Positions 45,830 through 56,028 of a stretch of 64,000 nucleotides of DNA are shown here, one piece after another (position 1 is the stretch's first letter; each line of letters begins with the position of its first letter). Source of the DNA: Plecoglossus altivelis (lineage: Eukaryota > Chordata > Actinopteri > Osmeriformes > Plecoglossidae); contig BROE01000013.1 in the NCBI GenBank assembly GCA_036571765.1, positions 18,284,267 to 18,348,266 on the forward strand, read 5' to 3'. The translations under genes and the position numbers were made by a program. The notes under the pieces are model-generated. The model ran no database searches, was not told the DNA's origin, and was given only the letters and a program-made list of their open reading frames with translations.

Positions 45830-46135
45830 AAAATGGATGGTTGGAGGTTGAAACAAAAAAAAATTATTAGAACTTTGTCTCCTGAATTCACAACAAAAGA
45901 AAAAAAAGGGTGTGAGAGTTTGTCTGATGCAGTCAACATGGTGGGATCTAAGGGTCGCACCGTAAATGAATTTAAGAGGAAATGGTCTACTATAAAGGTG
46001 AAAGATAAGTGAAGAACTGCCGCACACCAACAAAGTGTGGGCAGAACAGGCGGTGGTTTAGAGGCCAATGAACTTGCACCCTTTGACCAGAGTTGCCTCT
46101 ATTGTAGGAGACACGTTAATCTCTGGAATTTTATC
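45830..46135 (+). pseudogene. Harbinger Myb/SANT-like protein, first part
   Basis: The frame reads ESLSDAVNMVGSKGRTVNEF, then KRKWSTIKVK, a stop at 46010, RTAAHQQSVGRTGGGLEANE, LAPFDQ, and after a shift RVASIVGDTLISGIL. This is the Myb/SANT-like DNA-binding protein of PIF/Harbinger elements (NAIF1-like), which helps the transposase bind the element's ends. The frame is cut at 46135 by the L2 insertion and resumes exactly at 52114. No Harbinger transposase ORF was seen. Confidence 0.75.
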
Positions 46136-46500
46136 AATTCAATTCAATTCAATTTATTTTTGTAACGCCCAAAATCACAACAACAGTTGCCTCGAAGGGC
46201 GACAAGGATTCCATCATTGGTCAATAAACAGAAAACCACATTATAAAAATGTACATATGATTTTAGCAAATGGACGACTGTCCCGGAACATCCCCTGTCC
46301 TTAGACCCTCCTTCTCGGCAAGGAAAAACTACAAAAAACCCTGTGGGAAAAAGTAGAAACCTCGGGGAGAACCACAGTGAAGGAGAGATCCTGCTCCCAT
46401 AGACGGACAGGCTGTAGATGTTCCAGGACTGGCGTGCATCCATATGCAGATGGACTGTAAAGAAAGAACCCCTCAGGCGGAAGGAAGGGTTCATCTAGAT

Positions 46501-49205
46501 CAGGGGTCCCCAAACTTTTCCTGTGAGGGCCACATAACTTTTCCCTTCTCTGATGGGGGGCCGGTGTCAGTTTGTAACAGAAAAAAGTGTGACGATCGTA
46601 GGGGAGCTTAAAATTTTTATTGTTTTCCAGAAAGCCACACATAACCAAATAACCCTTTCCAGGTTCTTTACAGAAAAAAAGTCAGGAAACAAATAATAAC
46701 ACTATTGATGAAATAAATAATAACTAAATAACCCTCTCTGAGTTCTTCACAGAAAAAACAATAAATAAATAACACTATTTATTAAATAAATAATAACTAA
46801 ATAACTCTCTCTGGGTTCTTCATAGAAAAAAAAGCCACGGAACATTAACTTTCTGTTGTGCCATGCACAATCTTAACAGATAAAAGTTCAGCTCAGTTGT
46901 CAGAGCAGAATCTCTCTGACACATATGAGCAGTCTCTTAAAGTTCTTGTGTTCCTTCATTATAATCCTTTTGTAGGTTCCAGTAGGCTTGCAGACACCGC
47001 TGTTTGCAGCTCTCTCTCATCAACTTCCCTGTGCAAACCACAAAGGAAGCAGGTTGAGAAACTGAACTAAGTGATACAGCACCTACACAGCACAATACAT
47101 TTCACTACCAGTATGGTTGTAAAGATGGATTTTATCCCAGTAGATTTTATTATGATTATATTTGTTTATGCTCAGAATGACTCATTCAAGTCAGAAAAGA
47201 GAGCTTACCTATGTATGTTCATCAGTGTGAACTGTGGGCCTGCATCTGGCTGGTGAGAAGTTGGATATCAGGTTCCATTCTAGTTACAGCCAGTCTCAAG
47301 CACTGATGCAAATGTTCATCTGTCAATCTTGATCTCATCGGAGTTTTCAGCAGTTTCATGCGAGAAAAGGTTTTCTCGCAGATATACGTGCTGCCAAAAA
47401 CTGTGGACATTTTCATTGCGTGTTTTTTGATGTTTGGATATGTGTCGTTTGGGAGGGCGGCATAGACGTCAATGAGACTGTTGGGCTTGAATGCGTCTTT
47501 CAGAACATCACAGTTCTGTAACTCAGCCAACTCAAACTGATATGAAGGCTGGGCTTCATCAATGTCGGCAACAAATGGGTTCTAAAAAAGACGGATTTCT
47601 TTTGCATGAACATGTAGTTCACTGAATCGCACACCGAACTCCGCCTTCAGCATTTCCAGTGCTTCCACGCACTTTTCAGCTGGGAACGGGACCGCTGGGT
47701 TCTCTGTCGACAGGTTTTGGGTAGCAGGAAGATGGACGAAGTTGCGCTTTTTCACTTGTTCCAAAAGCAGCGCTAATTTCACCTCAAATGCTTTTATGTG
47801 TGAATACATGTCGCAAATTAGTTTCCCCTTCCCTGTGTGTGGTGCGTGTGTGTGCTGTGTAGGGTAGGCTGTAATGGAGGTTCTGTCACGTCTGTTAAAA
47901 ATGCGAGGTGCCATTTCCATTCTGGATCGATCAGCTCTGGGACCGTTTTGTCTTTTAAATGAAGAAATGCGTTAATTTCGGGTAGCAGCTCGTAAAAACG
48001 CCTCAAAACTCTGCCCCGGCTCAGCCATCGGACCTCTGTGTAGTACAGCACATCTCCGTGGGTAGACTCCAGTTCAGACAGAAATTCTTGGAACTGCCTG
48101 TGTTTAAGTCCCTTTGCTCTGATGAAGTTTATGCACGAGACCACAACCTTCATTACAGAATCCCACGTCAACACTTTGCAGCACAGTGCTTGCTGGTGAA
48201 TTAGGCAGTGGACTCGTAGCGGGGCGGTGAGACCCCTTTTTTCCAACTCCCGGGTCATGCGTCCTATTAGACCGCGAGTTTCGCCCACCATGCTAGGAGC
48301 CCCGTCAGTCGTGATGCTAGCTAGCTTTGAACAGTCCAGGTCCAACTTCACCATGGTTTGGCACACTTTGTCAAAAATATCCTCTCCCGTTGTAGTCCCT
48401 TTGAGACTTTGGAGGGCTGCCAGCTCCTCGCATATCTCAAAGTTTGCGCTAACTCCACGAATAAAAATGAGCAGTTGCGCTGTGTCTTGCACGTCCGTGC
48501 TCTCATCCAGTGCTAATGAAAAAAAGTCCAATTCTTTCGTCTTCTGCTGCAGCTGGGCATATACATTACTCCCGATTTCTTCAACGCGTCTGGTGATTGT
48601 ATTTGCCGACAGACTTACGGCATTAAATGCATCTTTCTTCTCGGGACACACCTCCTCCGCGACAGCATCCATACATTTCTTAACAAACTCTCCGTCAGTG
48701 AAAGGCTTACCGCTGCTTGCTATCAGTTTAGCAACCCGAAAGCTGAAACGAACGGATGCCTGGTTCAGCTGAGCTTGGCGTACAAATGTATTCTGCTGAG
48801 ATAGTAGTCCACTTTTTAGCTTTGAGAGTTTGTCTGCTCGTATTTGGCCTTGCAAGCTATCGTACTTGTCTTTGTGACGGGATTCATTGTGTCGGCGAAG
48901 ATTGTATCCTTTGAATACCGCCACCGTCTCTTGACAGATGAGACAAACAGCCTTTTCTTTCCATTGAACAGAAAAATTATCGTTTGTCCACTGCAGGTTA
49001 AATAGCCTGCATTCTGAATCAATTTTTCTCTTACCTAACCTTTTTGCCATTATTCCGTTCTCTTTTACAGGGCCGTGCCTAGGATTTTTTTCTGGAGGCC
49101 AAATAAGAAAAAAATCCGATAGCGTCTCTGGTATTGTTCAGAGGGCCGGGCCAAATGTGCTGACGGGCCGTATCCGGCCCGCGGGCCGTAGTTTGGTGAC
49201 CACTG
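46501..49205 (-). mobile_element. hAT DNA transposon, complete ends, 2705 bp
   Basis: Ends: CAGGGGTCCCCAAACT at 46501 and, reversed, CAGTGGTCACCAAACT at 49205. An identical 8-bp target duplication ATCTAGAT lies on both sides (46493-46500 and 49206-49213), the hallmark of hAT insertion. It lies in the 3' UTR of the L2. The transposase reads on the minus strand and fills most of the element. Confidence 0.93.
47222..49050 (-). pseudogene. hAT transposase (GTF2IRD2/ZBED-like), two lesions
   Basis: The ATG is at 49050. An N-terminal BED-like zinc finger (CLICQETVAV, then RRHNESRH) is followed by the hAT catalytic region with FFSLALDESTDVQDTAQLL, SITTDGAPSMVG and RVHCLIHQQALC. After EWKWHLAFLTDVT a frameshift at about 47890 moves the homologous frame to GKGKLICDMYSHIKAFEVKL. 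A TAG at about 47582 interrupts RLF/NPFVADIDEAQ. The C-terminal dimerisation region (CEKTFSRMKLLKTPMRSRL, HQCLRLAVTRMEP) ends near 47222. About 600 codons in all, the usual hAT size. It is the family from which the vertebrate gene GTF2IRD2 took its C-terminus, by my recollection. Confidence 0.88.
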
Positions 49206-49994
49206 ATCTAGATCATCAAGTGCGAGGAGAGTTCGGCTATTCAGCGAAGTGGGTCTGAGGAAAGCAGTTTGTCTGTTGTACGAAGCACCTCCGACAGTTG
49301 AGGAACACCTGGGTCCACAGATCAGGCCATTAGATGAGGCGGGGCATCTGGGTTGAAGTAATCGCCAGGGCAGCATCCAGAACAGAGCCCACCTCGGAGG
49401 GAACGAAACTTGTGAATAGCAATGAACAGACCATAGTGAACTAAGATATTAACTAATGCCCTGCCCAAAAGGTATTTCGAAGAGAAATGCTTAAAGCCTG
49501 GTCTTAAATAAAGAGACTGAGTCGGCCTCTTTAACATGAACAGGGAGCTGATTCCATAACACAGGAGCTTGGTAGCTTAATGCTCGACCTCCTACTGTGC
49601 TTTTGGAGACTCGAGGAACCACCAATAGTACAGCGCTTTCGGAGCGAAGTGCTCTGGCTGGATGATATGGTAATACAACATCTTTGAGGTAGTTAGGGGC
49701 CATGCCATTTATGGACTTATATGTGAGGAGTAGGACTTTAAATTTGATTCTAAATCAACATATGAGCAGTGAAGAGACTCTTAACCCGGTCGGTGATGTG
49801 TCTGCTTCTTCTTGGTATCCTGATTAGCAGTCGTGCTGCTGTCTTTAGTACACGCTGCGAGCAGGGCGTTACAGTAGCCAAGTCTAGATGTAACGAATTC
49901 ATGAATGAGTTTTTCAGCATCACTTCTGGTCAAGATCTTTCTAATTCTAGCTATATTACGCAGATGAAAGTAGGCAGTTTTGCATGCCTGGCTC

Positions 49995-50001
49995 NNNNNN
50001 N
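49995..50001. other. Assembly gap (7 N)
   Basis: Seven unknown bases join two sequences that overlap in content by about 1.5 kb. Any reading frame running across it is meaningless. Confidence 1.
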
Positions 50002-51519
50002 ATCCAGTGCTAATGAAAAAAAGTCCAATTCTTTCGTCTTCTGCTGCAGCTGGGCATATACATTACTCCCGATTTCTTCAACGCGTCTGGTGATTGTATT
50101 TGCCGACAGACTTACGGCATTAAATACATCTTTCTTCTCGGGACACACCTCCTCCGCGACAGCATCCATAAATTTCTTAACAAACTCTCCGTCAGTGAAA
50201 GGCTTACCGCTGCTTGCTATCAGTTTAGCAACCCGAAAGCTGAAACGAACGGATGCCTGGTTCAGCTGAGCTTGGCGTACAAATGTATTCTGCTGAGATA
50301 GTAGTCCACTTTTTAGCTTTGAGAGTTTGTCTGCTCGTATTTGGCCTTGCAAGCTATCGTACTTGTCTTTGTGACGGGATTCATTGTGTCGGCGAAGATT
50401 GTATCCTTTGAATACCGCCACCGTCTCTTGACAGATGAGACAAACAGCCTTTTCTTTCCATTGAACAGAAAAATTATCGTTTGTCCACTGCAGGTTAAAT
50501 AGCCTGCATTCTGAATCAATTTTTCTCTTACCTAACCTTTTCGCCATTATTCCGTTCTCTTTTACAGGGCCGTGCCTAGGATTTTTTTCTGGAGGCCAAA
50601 TAAGAAAAAAATCCGATAGCGTCTCTGGTATTGTTCAGAGGGCCGGGCCAAATGTGCTGACGGGCCGTATCCGGCCCGCGGGCCGTAGTTTGGTGACCAC
50701 TGATCTAGATCATCAAGTGCGAGGAGAGTTCTGCTATTCAGCGAAGTGGGTCCGAGGAAAGCAGTTCGTCTGTTTTACGAAAGCACCTCCGACAGTTTAG
50801 GAGCACCCGGGTCCACAGGTCAGGTCGCTAGGCGGGGCGAGGCATGAAGGGTGGAGTCATCGCCATGTCAGCATCCAGGACAGAGCCCACTTCGGAGGGA
50901 TCGAAACTTGTGAATAGCGATAAACAGACTATAGTGAACTACGATATTAACTAATGCCCTGCTCATAAGCTATTTCGAAGAGAAATGTTTTAAGCCTAGT
51001 CTTAAATAAAGAGACTGAGACGGCCTCTTTAACATGAACACGGAGCTGATTCCATAACACAGGAGCTTGGTAGCTAAATGCTCTACCTCCTACTGTGCTT
51101 TTGGGGACTCGAGGGACCACCAATAGTCCAGCGCTTTCGGAGCGAAGTGCTCTGGCTGTATGATATGGTACTACAACATCTTTGAGGTAGTGAGAGGCCA
51201 TGCCATTATGGACTTATATGTGAGGACTAGGACTTTAAATTTGATTCAAAATTCAACAGAGAGCCAGTGAAGAGACTCTAAAACCGGTGTGATGTGGTCT
51301 CTACTTTTGGTTCCTGTTAGTAGCCGTGCTGCTGCGTTCTGAACAAACTGAAAGCTCTTTATCGAACTTTTAGTACACGCTGCGAGCAGGGCGTTACAGT
51401 AGTCAAGTCTAGATGTAACGAATGCATGAATGAGTTTTTCAGCATCACTTCTGGTCAAGATCTTTCTAATTCTAGCTATATTACGCAGATGAAAGTAGGC
51501 AGTTTTGCATGCCTGGTTC
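50002..51519 (-). repeat. Second version of the hAT/L2 junction block
   Basis: 50002-50702 repeats 48505-49205 (hAT, about three differences by eye). 50703-50710 repeats the ATCTAGAT flank. 50711-51519 repeats 49214-49994 (L2) but with many differences and a deletion in the first version. The transposase N-terminus is therefore present twice (ATG at 49050 and at 50547). The block begins at the gap and ends at exactly the L2 position where the first version reaches the gap. Confidence 0.95.
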
Positions 51520-52113
51520 ATATGTGCTGTAAAGGATAGTTCTTGGTCCAGTCGGACGCCAAGGTTTCTTACAGCCCAACTGGGCTACACTGATAGTGTC
51601 CAGTGACACCATCTGGCCGGATAAAGAGTCTCGCAGACGTTCCGGGCCTAGTACAATGACCTCGGTTTTATCTGGATTAAGAAGTAGATAGTTAAGTGTC
51701 ATCCAGATTTTTATATCCTTCACGCAGGCACTAAGTATGTGTAACTGATCGGTCTGATCAGGTCTCATTGATAAGTACAGCTGTGTGTCATCCGCATAGC
51801 AGTGGAAGTTAATGCCATGCGTTCTGATAATGTTACCTAAAGGCAGCATATAGAGCGTAAACAGAAGAGGACCGAGTACAGAACCCTGCGGGACACCGTA
51901 GGTTACTTCAGAGCAAGGGGAACAGCTTTGGTTTACATTAACAAACTGGTACCTATCCGATAAATAGGATTTAAACCAGCTGAGGACTGTCCCTCTGACA
52001 CCTACGTCACATTCCAATCTCTGAAGCAAGATTGTGTGGTCGATGGTGTCAAACGCAGCGCTGAGGTCCAGCAGAACCAGGATAGAAACCATTTCACTGT
52101 CAGCGGCTACTAG
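50947..52113 (-). pseudogene. L2 reverse transcriptase, C-terminal half
   Basis: From 52092: SILVLLDLSAAFDTIDH (motif A), YGVPQGSVLGPLLF (motif B), FHCYADDTQLYLS (motif C), LNPDKTEVIVLGPE. After frame changes near 51500 and 51240 follow NQACKTAYFHLRNIARIR, SFQFVQNAAARLLTG and YQAPVLWNQLRVHVKEAVS, then SLFKTRLKTFLF, ending near 50947. These are L2/CR1-type signatures. The endonuclease and N-terminal RT are absent by truncation. A second version of the C-terminus lies at 49430-49703. Confidence 0.85.
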
Positions 52114-52660
52114 TATCAGTTGATGTGGGAGACTCAGAGTTACTACAGGACTGCCAGGAAGGTGACTAATTTCACAGTTATTTTCTTAACTTTAATACAT
52201 ACAGCTTACCAGCCAGCATTTCATTTTAAAATGCATTCAATGTAGCTGACCAAAACTACACCCAATATTTGACATATCCATTGCGTTTATTGCAAATGCG
52301 TGTACCCATTAATGAGGAACAGACTCAAATTAATTTAAACATGTGCCTGTGTTTATTTGGACTTTGAACCTGCTGGAACAACAACAGGAATGTCCACTGC
52401 CCCATCCGAGCAGCCAGAGTCCGTCCCACTCAAGCAGCCAGAGCCCATTCAATGCAGCGTCTCCGGTGTTTCCCCCAGTGCTGAAGCCCGTCAATCTGGC
52501 CGCGTCTTGATGCATTATGTTCTAGAGTCATAACAGCAAATCATTAGGGCCATTGGAGAAATTAACAGTCACCTGAAAAATGTCACTGAAGCACTCACAG
52601 ATATAAGCCATTCATTAAAGGAATTGGTAAAAAAAATTAACTTTGAGCCCGAGTACCAAT
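52114..52660 (+). pseudogene. Harbinger Myb/SANT-like protein, second part, with a probable intron
   Basis: The frame continues from 46135 as SVDVGDSELLQDCQE. A GT donor at 52162 (GGAAG/GTGACT) and an AG at 52387 (CAACAACAG) bracket a 226-bp stretch rich in stops. Joining them gives QEGMSTAPSEQPESVP, then SPSAEARQSGRV, VLES, a stop, QQIIRAIGEINSHLKNVTEA and LTDISHSLKELVKK, the coiled C-terminal part of this protein family. Substitutions (VLES*QQII) show that it is decayed. Confidence 0.7.
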
Positions 52661-52724
52661 TCTATTGTTGCAATTATATATTGACAGGCCTGAATGGCTT
52701 GTTGATTGGGCTGATCATATACTG

Positions 52725-54355
52725 GTCCTAGGGAAACTGCAGGGGGTCCAGGAGATTGTCCACTCAAAAGACCTCATTACCACAGAGGTCAGGGTGACGT
52801 GTCTGTAGTCATTAAAACCTGTTAGCCTTGGATTTTTGGGCACAGGGATTATGGTGGAGCCCTTGAGACAGGCTGGCATGTTTCCAATGAGGTGTTGAAG
52901 ATTTTTCTGAACACCAGAGACAGCTTGTCAGCGCAGTACTTGAGGGTGGCTAGAGAAACAGCTGCTTTGCAGGAGTTCTTTAGGCACTTGGTTGGGAAAG
53001 TATAGTTCAGGGTAATCCAATTGATTTCCAAATCCGCAGTAAAACTGGCCATAGGTCAGGCAAGTCATTAATGATGTGGGGGCTCTGGGGTGGTAGTTGT
53101 ATCTCCCTGAGACTTCTCCAGACAGAAGCAGTCATTAGCAGAAAACTTTTTTAGTCTCTCTGACCCCTTTTCCACCAACACAGTGTGGGTGCTGGTTCAG
53201 AGCCAGTGCTTAATCTCAAACCAGTTATTCTTCTTTTGACAGCCTATGAAATAGCTAAGAACCAGGAAAAGTGAATAAGAAGCGCCAAAAAATTGCTGCA
53301 AATTTTCACTATTTATATTTCAGCTAAAGGGTGCGTGTAAAACAGCATCTGAATTCGTAAAGAGAAATGGGCAGTGTAGAATATAAAAATGTTCTTATTT
53401 TATTGATAAAACGGATTATTTCTAAACGTGCTTTTTGATAACCTAGCTAGCATTTCACTGTTTGCGTCTGGGGCTGGGGTGTTTGGCACTACCACACTAG
53501 TGTTGTTGGGAAATATGAGATATATAAAGTGACATAATGACGTGGCTCTCTAGCCCCTGGAAAAGCAAACCGGTTATTAGAGGGCTCGCAAATTGAACCA
53601 GCTCTGAACTAGCTCTTGCAACTCCCAACTAGCCCACAGTTCACTATGGTAGACAGGTGTTATCAGCGTACAGTTGTTTAGCCTCTTTCACCACCTTGCT
53701 AAACATGTTGTAGGGCTCCTTGAATCTGATTCCATCCACACTCCTAATGCTTCCCTCTTCTCCAACATCAACCTTCTGAGCTTTGCTGAGAACCAGGGTT
53801 TGTCATTGTTGAAGCTCACCCTGGTGTGTGTTGGAATACAGTCCTCACAGAAGCTAATGTACAAAGTTACAACCTCTGTGAGCTCATCTAGACTTCTGGT
53901 AGCAGGCATGAACACATCAGTACAGTCCAAGCACACCCGTAGACCCTTCATAGCCTTACTGATCCAAGTATTGATGTGCTCACAGCAGGTTTACATAGCT
54001 TTAGTTGCTGTCTGTATGCAAGAATCAGGTGGACCATGGCATGGTCAGAGTGTCCTAGTGCTGCTTGAGGGATGGTGTTGTTGGCTGACTGTAGTGTAGC
54101 AGTGATCCAGAGTGTTCCCTTCTCTTGAGGGTAATTTGATGGATTCTCTGTATTTGGATAGTTTGTTGCTGAGTTTGTCTTTGTTAAAGTCCGGGAATCC
54201 AGTTTTTCTCTCTCCACACTTTGAATGTAAATGCATTGGTCTGCTTTAAAAGCGGACCAATGCATGATGCATGATATTACCTTGTCGTAGTTGAATAATG
54301 GCAGTTCAAGAGTTACAATGGACGTACAGTGAATCTCACATCCCATTGACACTGC
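52725..54355 (-). pseudogene. LINE family B, 5' part, degraded
   Basis: From high to low coordinate on the minus strand: the end of an endonuclease domain (GHSDHAMVHLILAYRQQLKL, 54050), a linker (VCLDCTDVFMPATRSLDELT, then ISFCEDCIPTHTRVSFNNDK, PWFSAKLRRL, 53.8 kb), then ATLKYCADKLSLVFRKIFNT, SLETC (52.95 kb), STIIPVPKNPRLTGFNDYR and TSVVMRSFEW (52.8 kb). It stops at the DPLQF-like position near 52730, before the RT core. It corresponds in order to 57145-58125 of the plus-strand copy, with many frame breaks. Confidence 0.75.
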
Positions 54356-54629
54356 TGTGCAATATAAATCTCATATCTAAACTTCTGCTGCAAAACAATA
54401 AGTTTCAGAAAAGCTAGGTTTACGACCTCAAACAAGCCCACCTATTCAGACTCCGGTCTTTGTCACACCCCAAAATTTGCGGTGTCCTGACCCAGGAATG
54501 TAAATGGAATTTGCGAAATCTCAGACACTAGTTTAGCTGCATGCTGCTCTGTTTACTCCCACAGAAATAACAAACTAGAACAGTTTTTAATGTTTCCAAA
54601 ATATGGAAAGTGAACCACCTTTGTATATG

Positions 54630-55135
54630 CGGGAAGTCGTGGCCTGATGGTTAGGGAGTCTGACTTATAACCTGAAAGTTGCTGGTTTGACTCTCACACC
54701 GGCAGGAATTGAAGGTGGGAATTGTGAACAAACAGCACTCTCTCTGCCTTCGATACAATTACTGAGGTGCCCTTGAGCAAGGCACCAAACCCCCAATTGC
54801 TTCAAGTTCAAGTTCAAGTTGTGCTTTATTGTCATTCCGCTACATGCGGGTGCATACAGTGGAACGAAATGTCGTGCCTCACAGAGCCACGGTGCTACAG
54901 AAGTACAGACATACAACAGTACAGGCAAACAACAATCAATTTAAAATAAATATAACATAAATATAACAATTTTCCCGGGCGCTGGAGCAATAGCTGCCCA
55001 CTGCTCCGGGTGTATGTTCACTGTGTGTGCGTGAGTTGCCCACTACTCACTGCTTTGTGTGCACTTGGATGGGTTAAATGCAGAGGGTTAATTTTGAGTA
55101 TGGGTCACCATACTTGACAATACGTCACTTCATGC
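54630..55135 (+). mobile_element. tRNA-headed SINE, split by a LINE tail
   Basis: The head carries an A-box-like TGGCCTGATGGTTAGGGAG and a B-box-like GCTGGTTTGACTCTC, so it derives from a tRNA. The body has TGAGGTGCCCTTGAGCAAGG, then after the inserted LINE piece GGGCGCTGGAGCAATAGC, TGCCCACTGCTCCGGGTG and the end GGGTCACCATACTTGAC. I recognise the body as a common fish SINE (V-SINE-like). No tRNA function is implied. Confidence 0.85.
54802..54975 (-). mobile_element. LINE family A 3' end inserted in the SINE
   Basis: TTCAAGTTCAAGTTCAAGTT, then CATTCCGCTACATGCGGGTG, through to ATATAACAATTTT. This is the last 170 bp of family A in minus orientation (compare 8139-8300). It interrupts the SINE between CCCAATTGCT and CCCGGGCGCT. 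No clear target duplication is visible. Confidence 0.9.
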
Positions 55136-56028
55136 AGAGCAGCATGCAGTGTTCCAGGGTGTTCAGGAAATCTTCCCAAGGAAGAAAACACTCAGACAGG
55201 CATGGCTGATGTATGTCTATGAGAAGATCCCTGTGAAATTGTGTGTACAGACCATGTGTGCTCATCTCAATTGCAAGTTGTGATTTTGTGATTTTGTTGC
55301 CAACAATCAATGTGTTTCGGTGAGGTTGACAACTTTACATTTGGTTGAATTCTGCACCAAAAAGGTTAGGAGGACAGCTTTTAAGAGAAAAACGTATTCC
55401 CTATTGATCTGTCACATCAGAATCTTAATTTGGGAACTTTGAGTGAGAATGCCTCACCTGGTACACCTTGTATAGTCTTACGCAGTAGCCATGTCTTGTT
55501 ACAAAGTTCATAGCTAATTTAGCTATTTGCTTGGTCAATTCTACACCCAAAAAGTTGAACAGGGCATATTTCAAGATATATAGGAATTCTGCTTTTAGCC
55601 AGGTGGTCTTTTTGTGATTTTCTGTGGTATTTTTGTGATTTGTGTAAAACTGTCAATCTGAGTGAGATTGTCACACTGCCCCGTCACACTGTTCTGACGT
55701 TAGCCTCAGAGAGACTTGGGTCGCTCACTGACAGTCTGTTCACAATGTTGAATTTCACTCCATTGTATTTCACATACATACATGTATGTATGTATTTCAC
55801 TTCACTGTACACTAAAAACGTCAGGGAGGACTGCTTTTGGTAGATACAAGCCTTTTGAAGATCAGCATCTTGGATTTCTTAAATTGTCCTGAGAAAGCAA
55901 CCTGTGTTATGTAAATCTACAATTCACAATGCATGTTTGGCTGTCTTTGCTCTGCAGCTTTGGTCATTTTACACCAATGTTAGAATATTTGTGTGCTTAC
56001 CACATTTACTCTGTATGCTGAATAAACA
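55136..56028. other. syt7 intron, nothing recognised
   Basis: Two similar phrases (ATTCTGCACCAAAAAGGTT near 55350 and ATTCTACACCCAAAAAGTT near 55537) hint at a decayed internal duplication. ACATACATGTATGTATGTAT is at about 55774. No gene supported. Confidence 0.4.

Larger units (their letters stand above)
46136..52113 (-). mobile_element. L2-type LINE inserted in the Harbinger frame, carrying a hAT element
   Basis: The element's 3' tail is AATTCAATTCAATTCAATTT at 46136 (TTGAA pentamers in its own sense). It is 5'-truncated at 52113, just upstream of RT motif A. TATC at 46132-46135 and 52114-52117 flank it as a target duplication. Removing it restores GGAATTTTATCAGTTGATG and an open Harbinger frame. 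It contains the hAT element (46501-49205), an N gap and a second version of the hAT/L2 junction (50002-51519). Confidence 0.85.

Noticed and set aside
48227..48772. 181-codon plus-strand frame
   Set aside because: Antisense shadow of the hAT transposase.
47222..49050. A functional GTF2IRD2-like host gene
   Set aside because: It lies between hAT terminal repeats with a target duplication and has a frameshift and a stop, so it is the transposase, not a domesticated gene.
49769..50269. 166-codon plus-strand frame containing unknown residues
   Set aside because: It runs across the N gap and joins antisense L2 to antisense hAT; it is not a gene.
54630..54705. tRNA gene
   Set aside because: A and B boxes are present but the sequence continues into a SINE body. 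It is a tRNA-derived SINE head.
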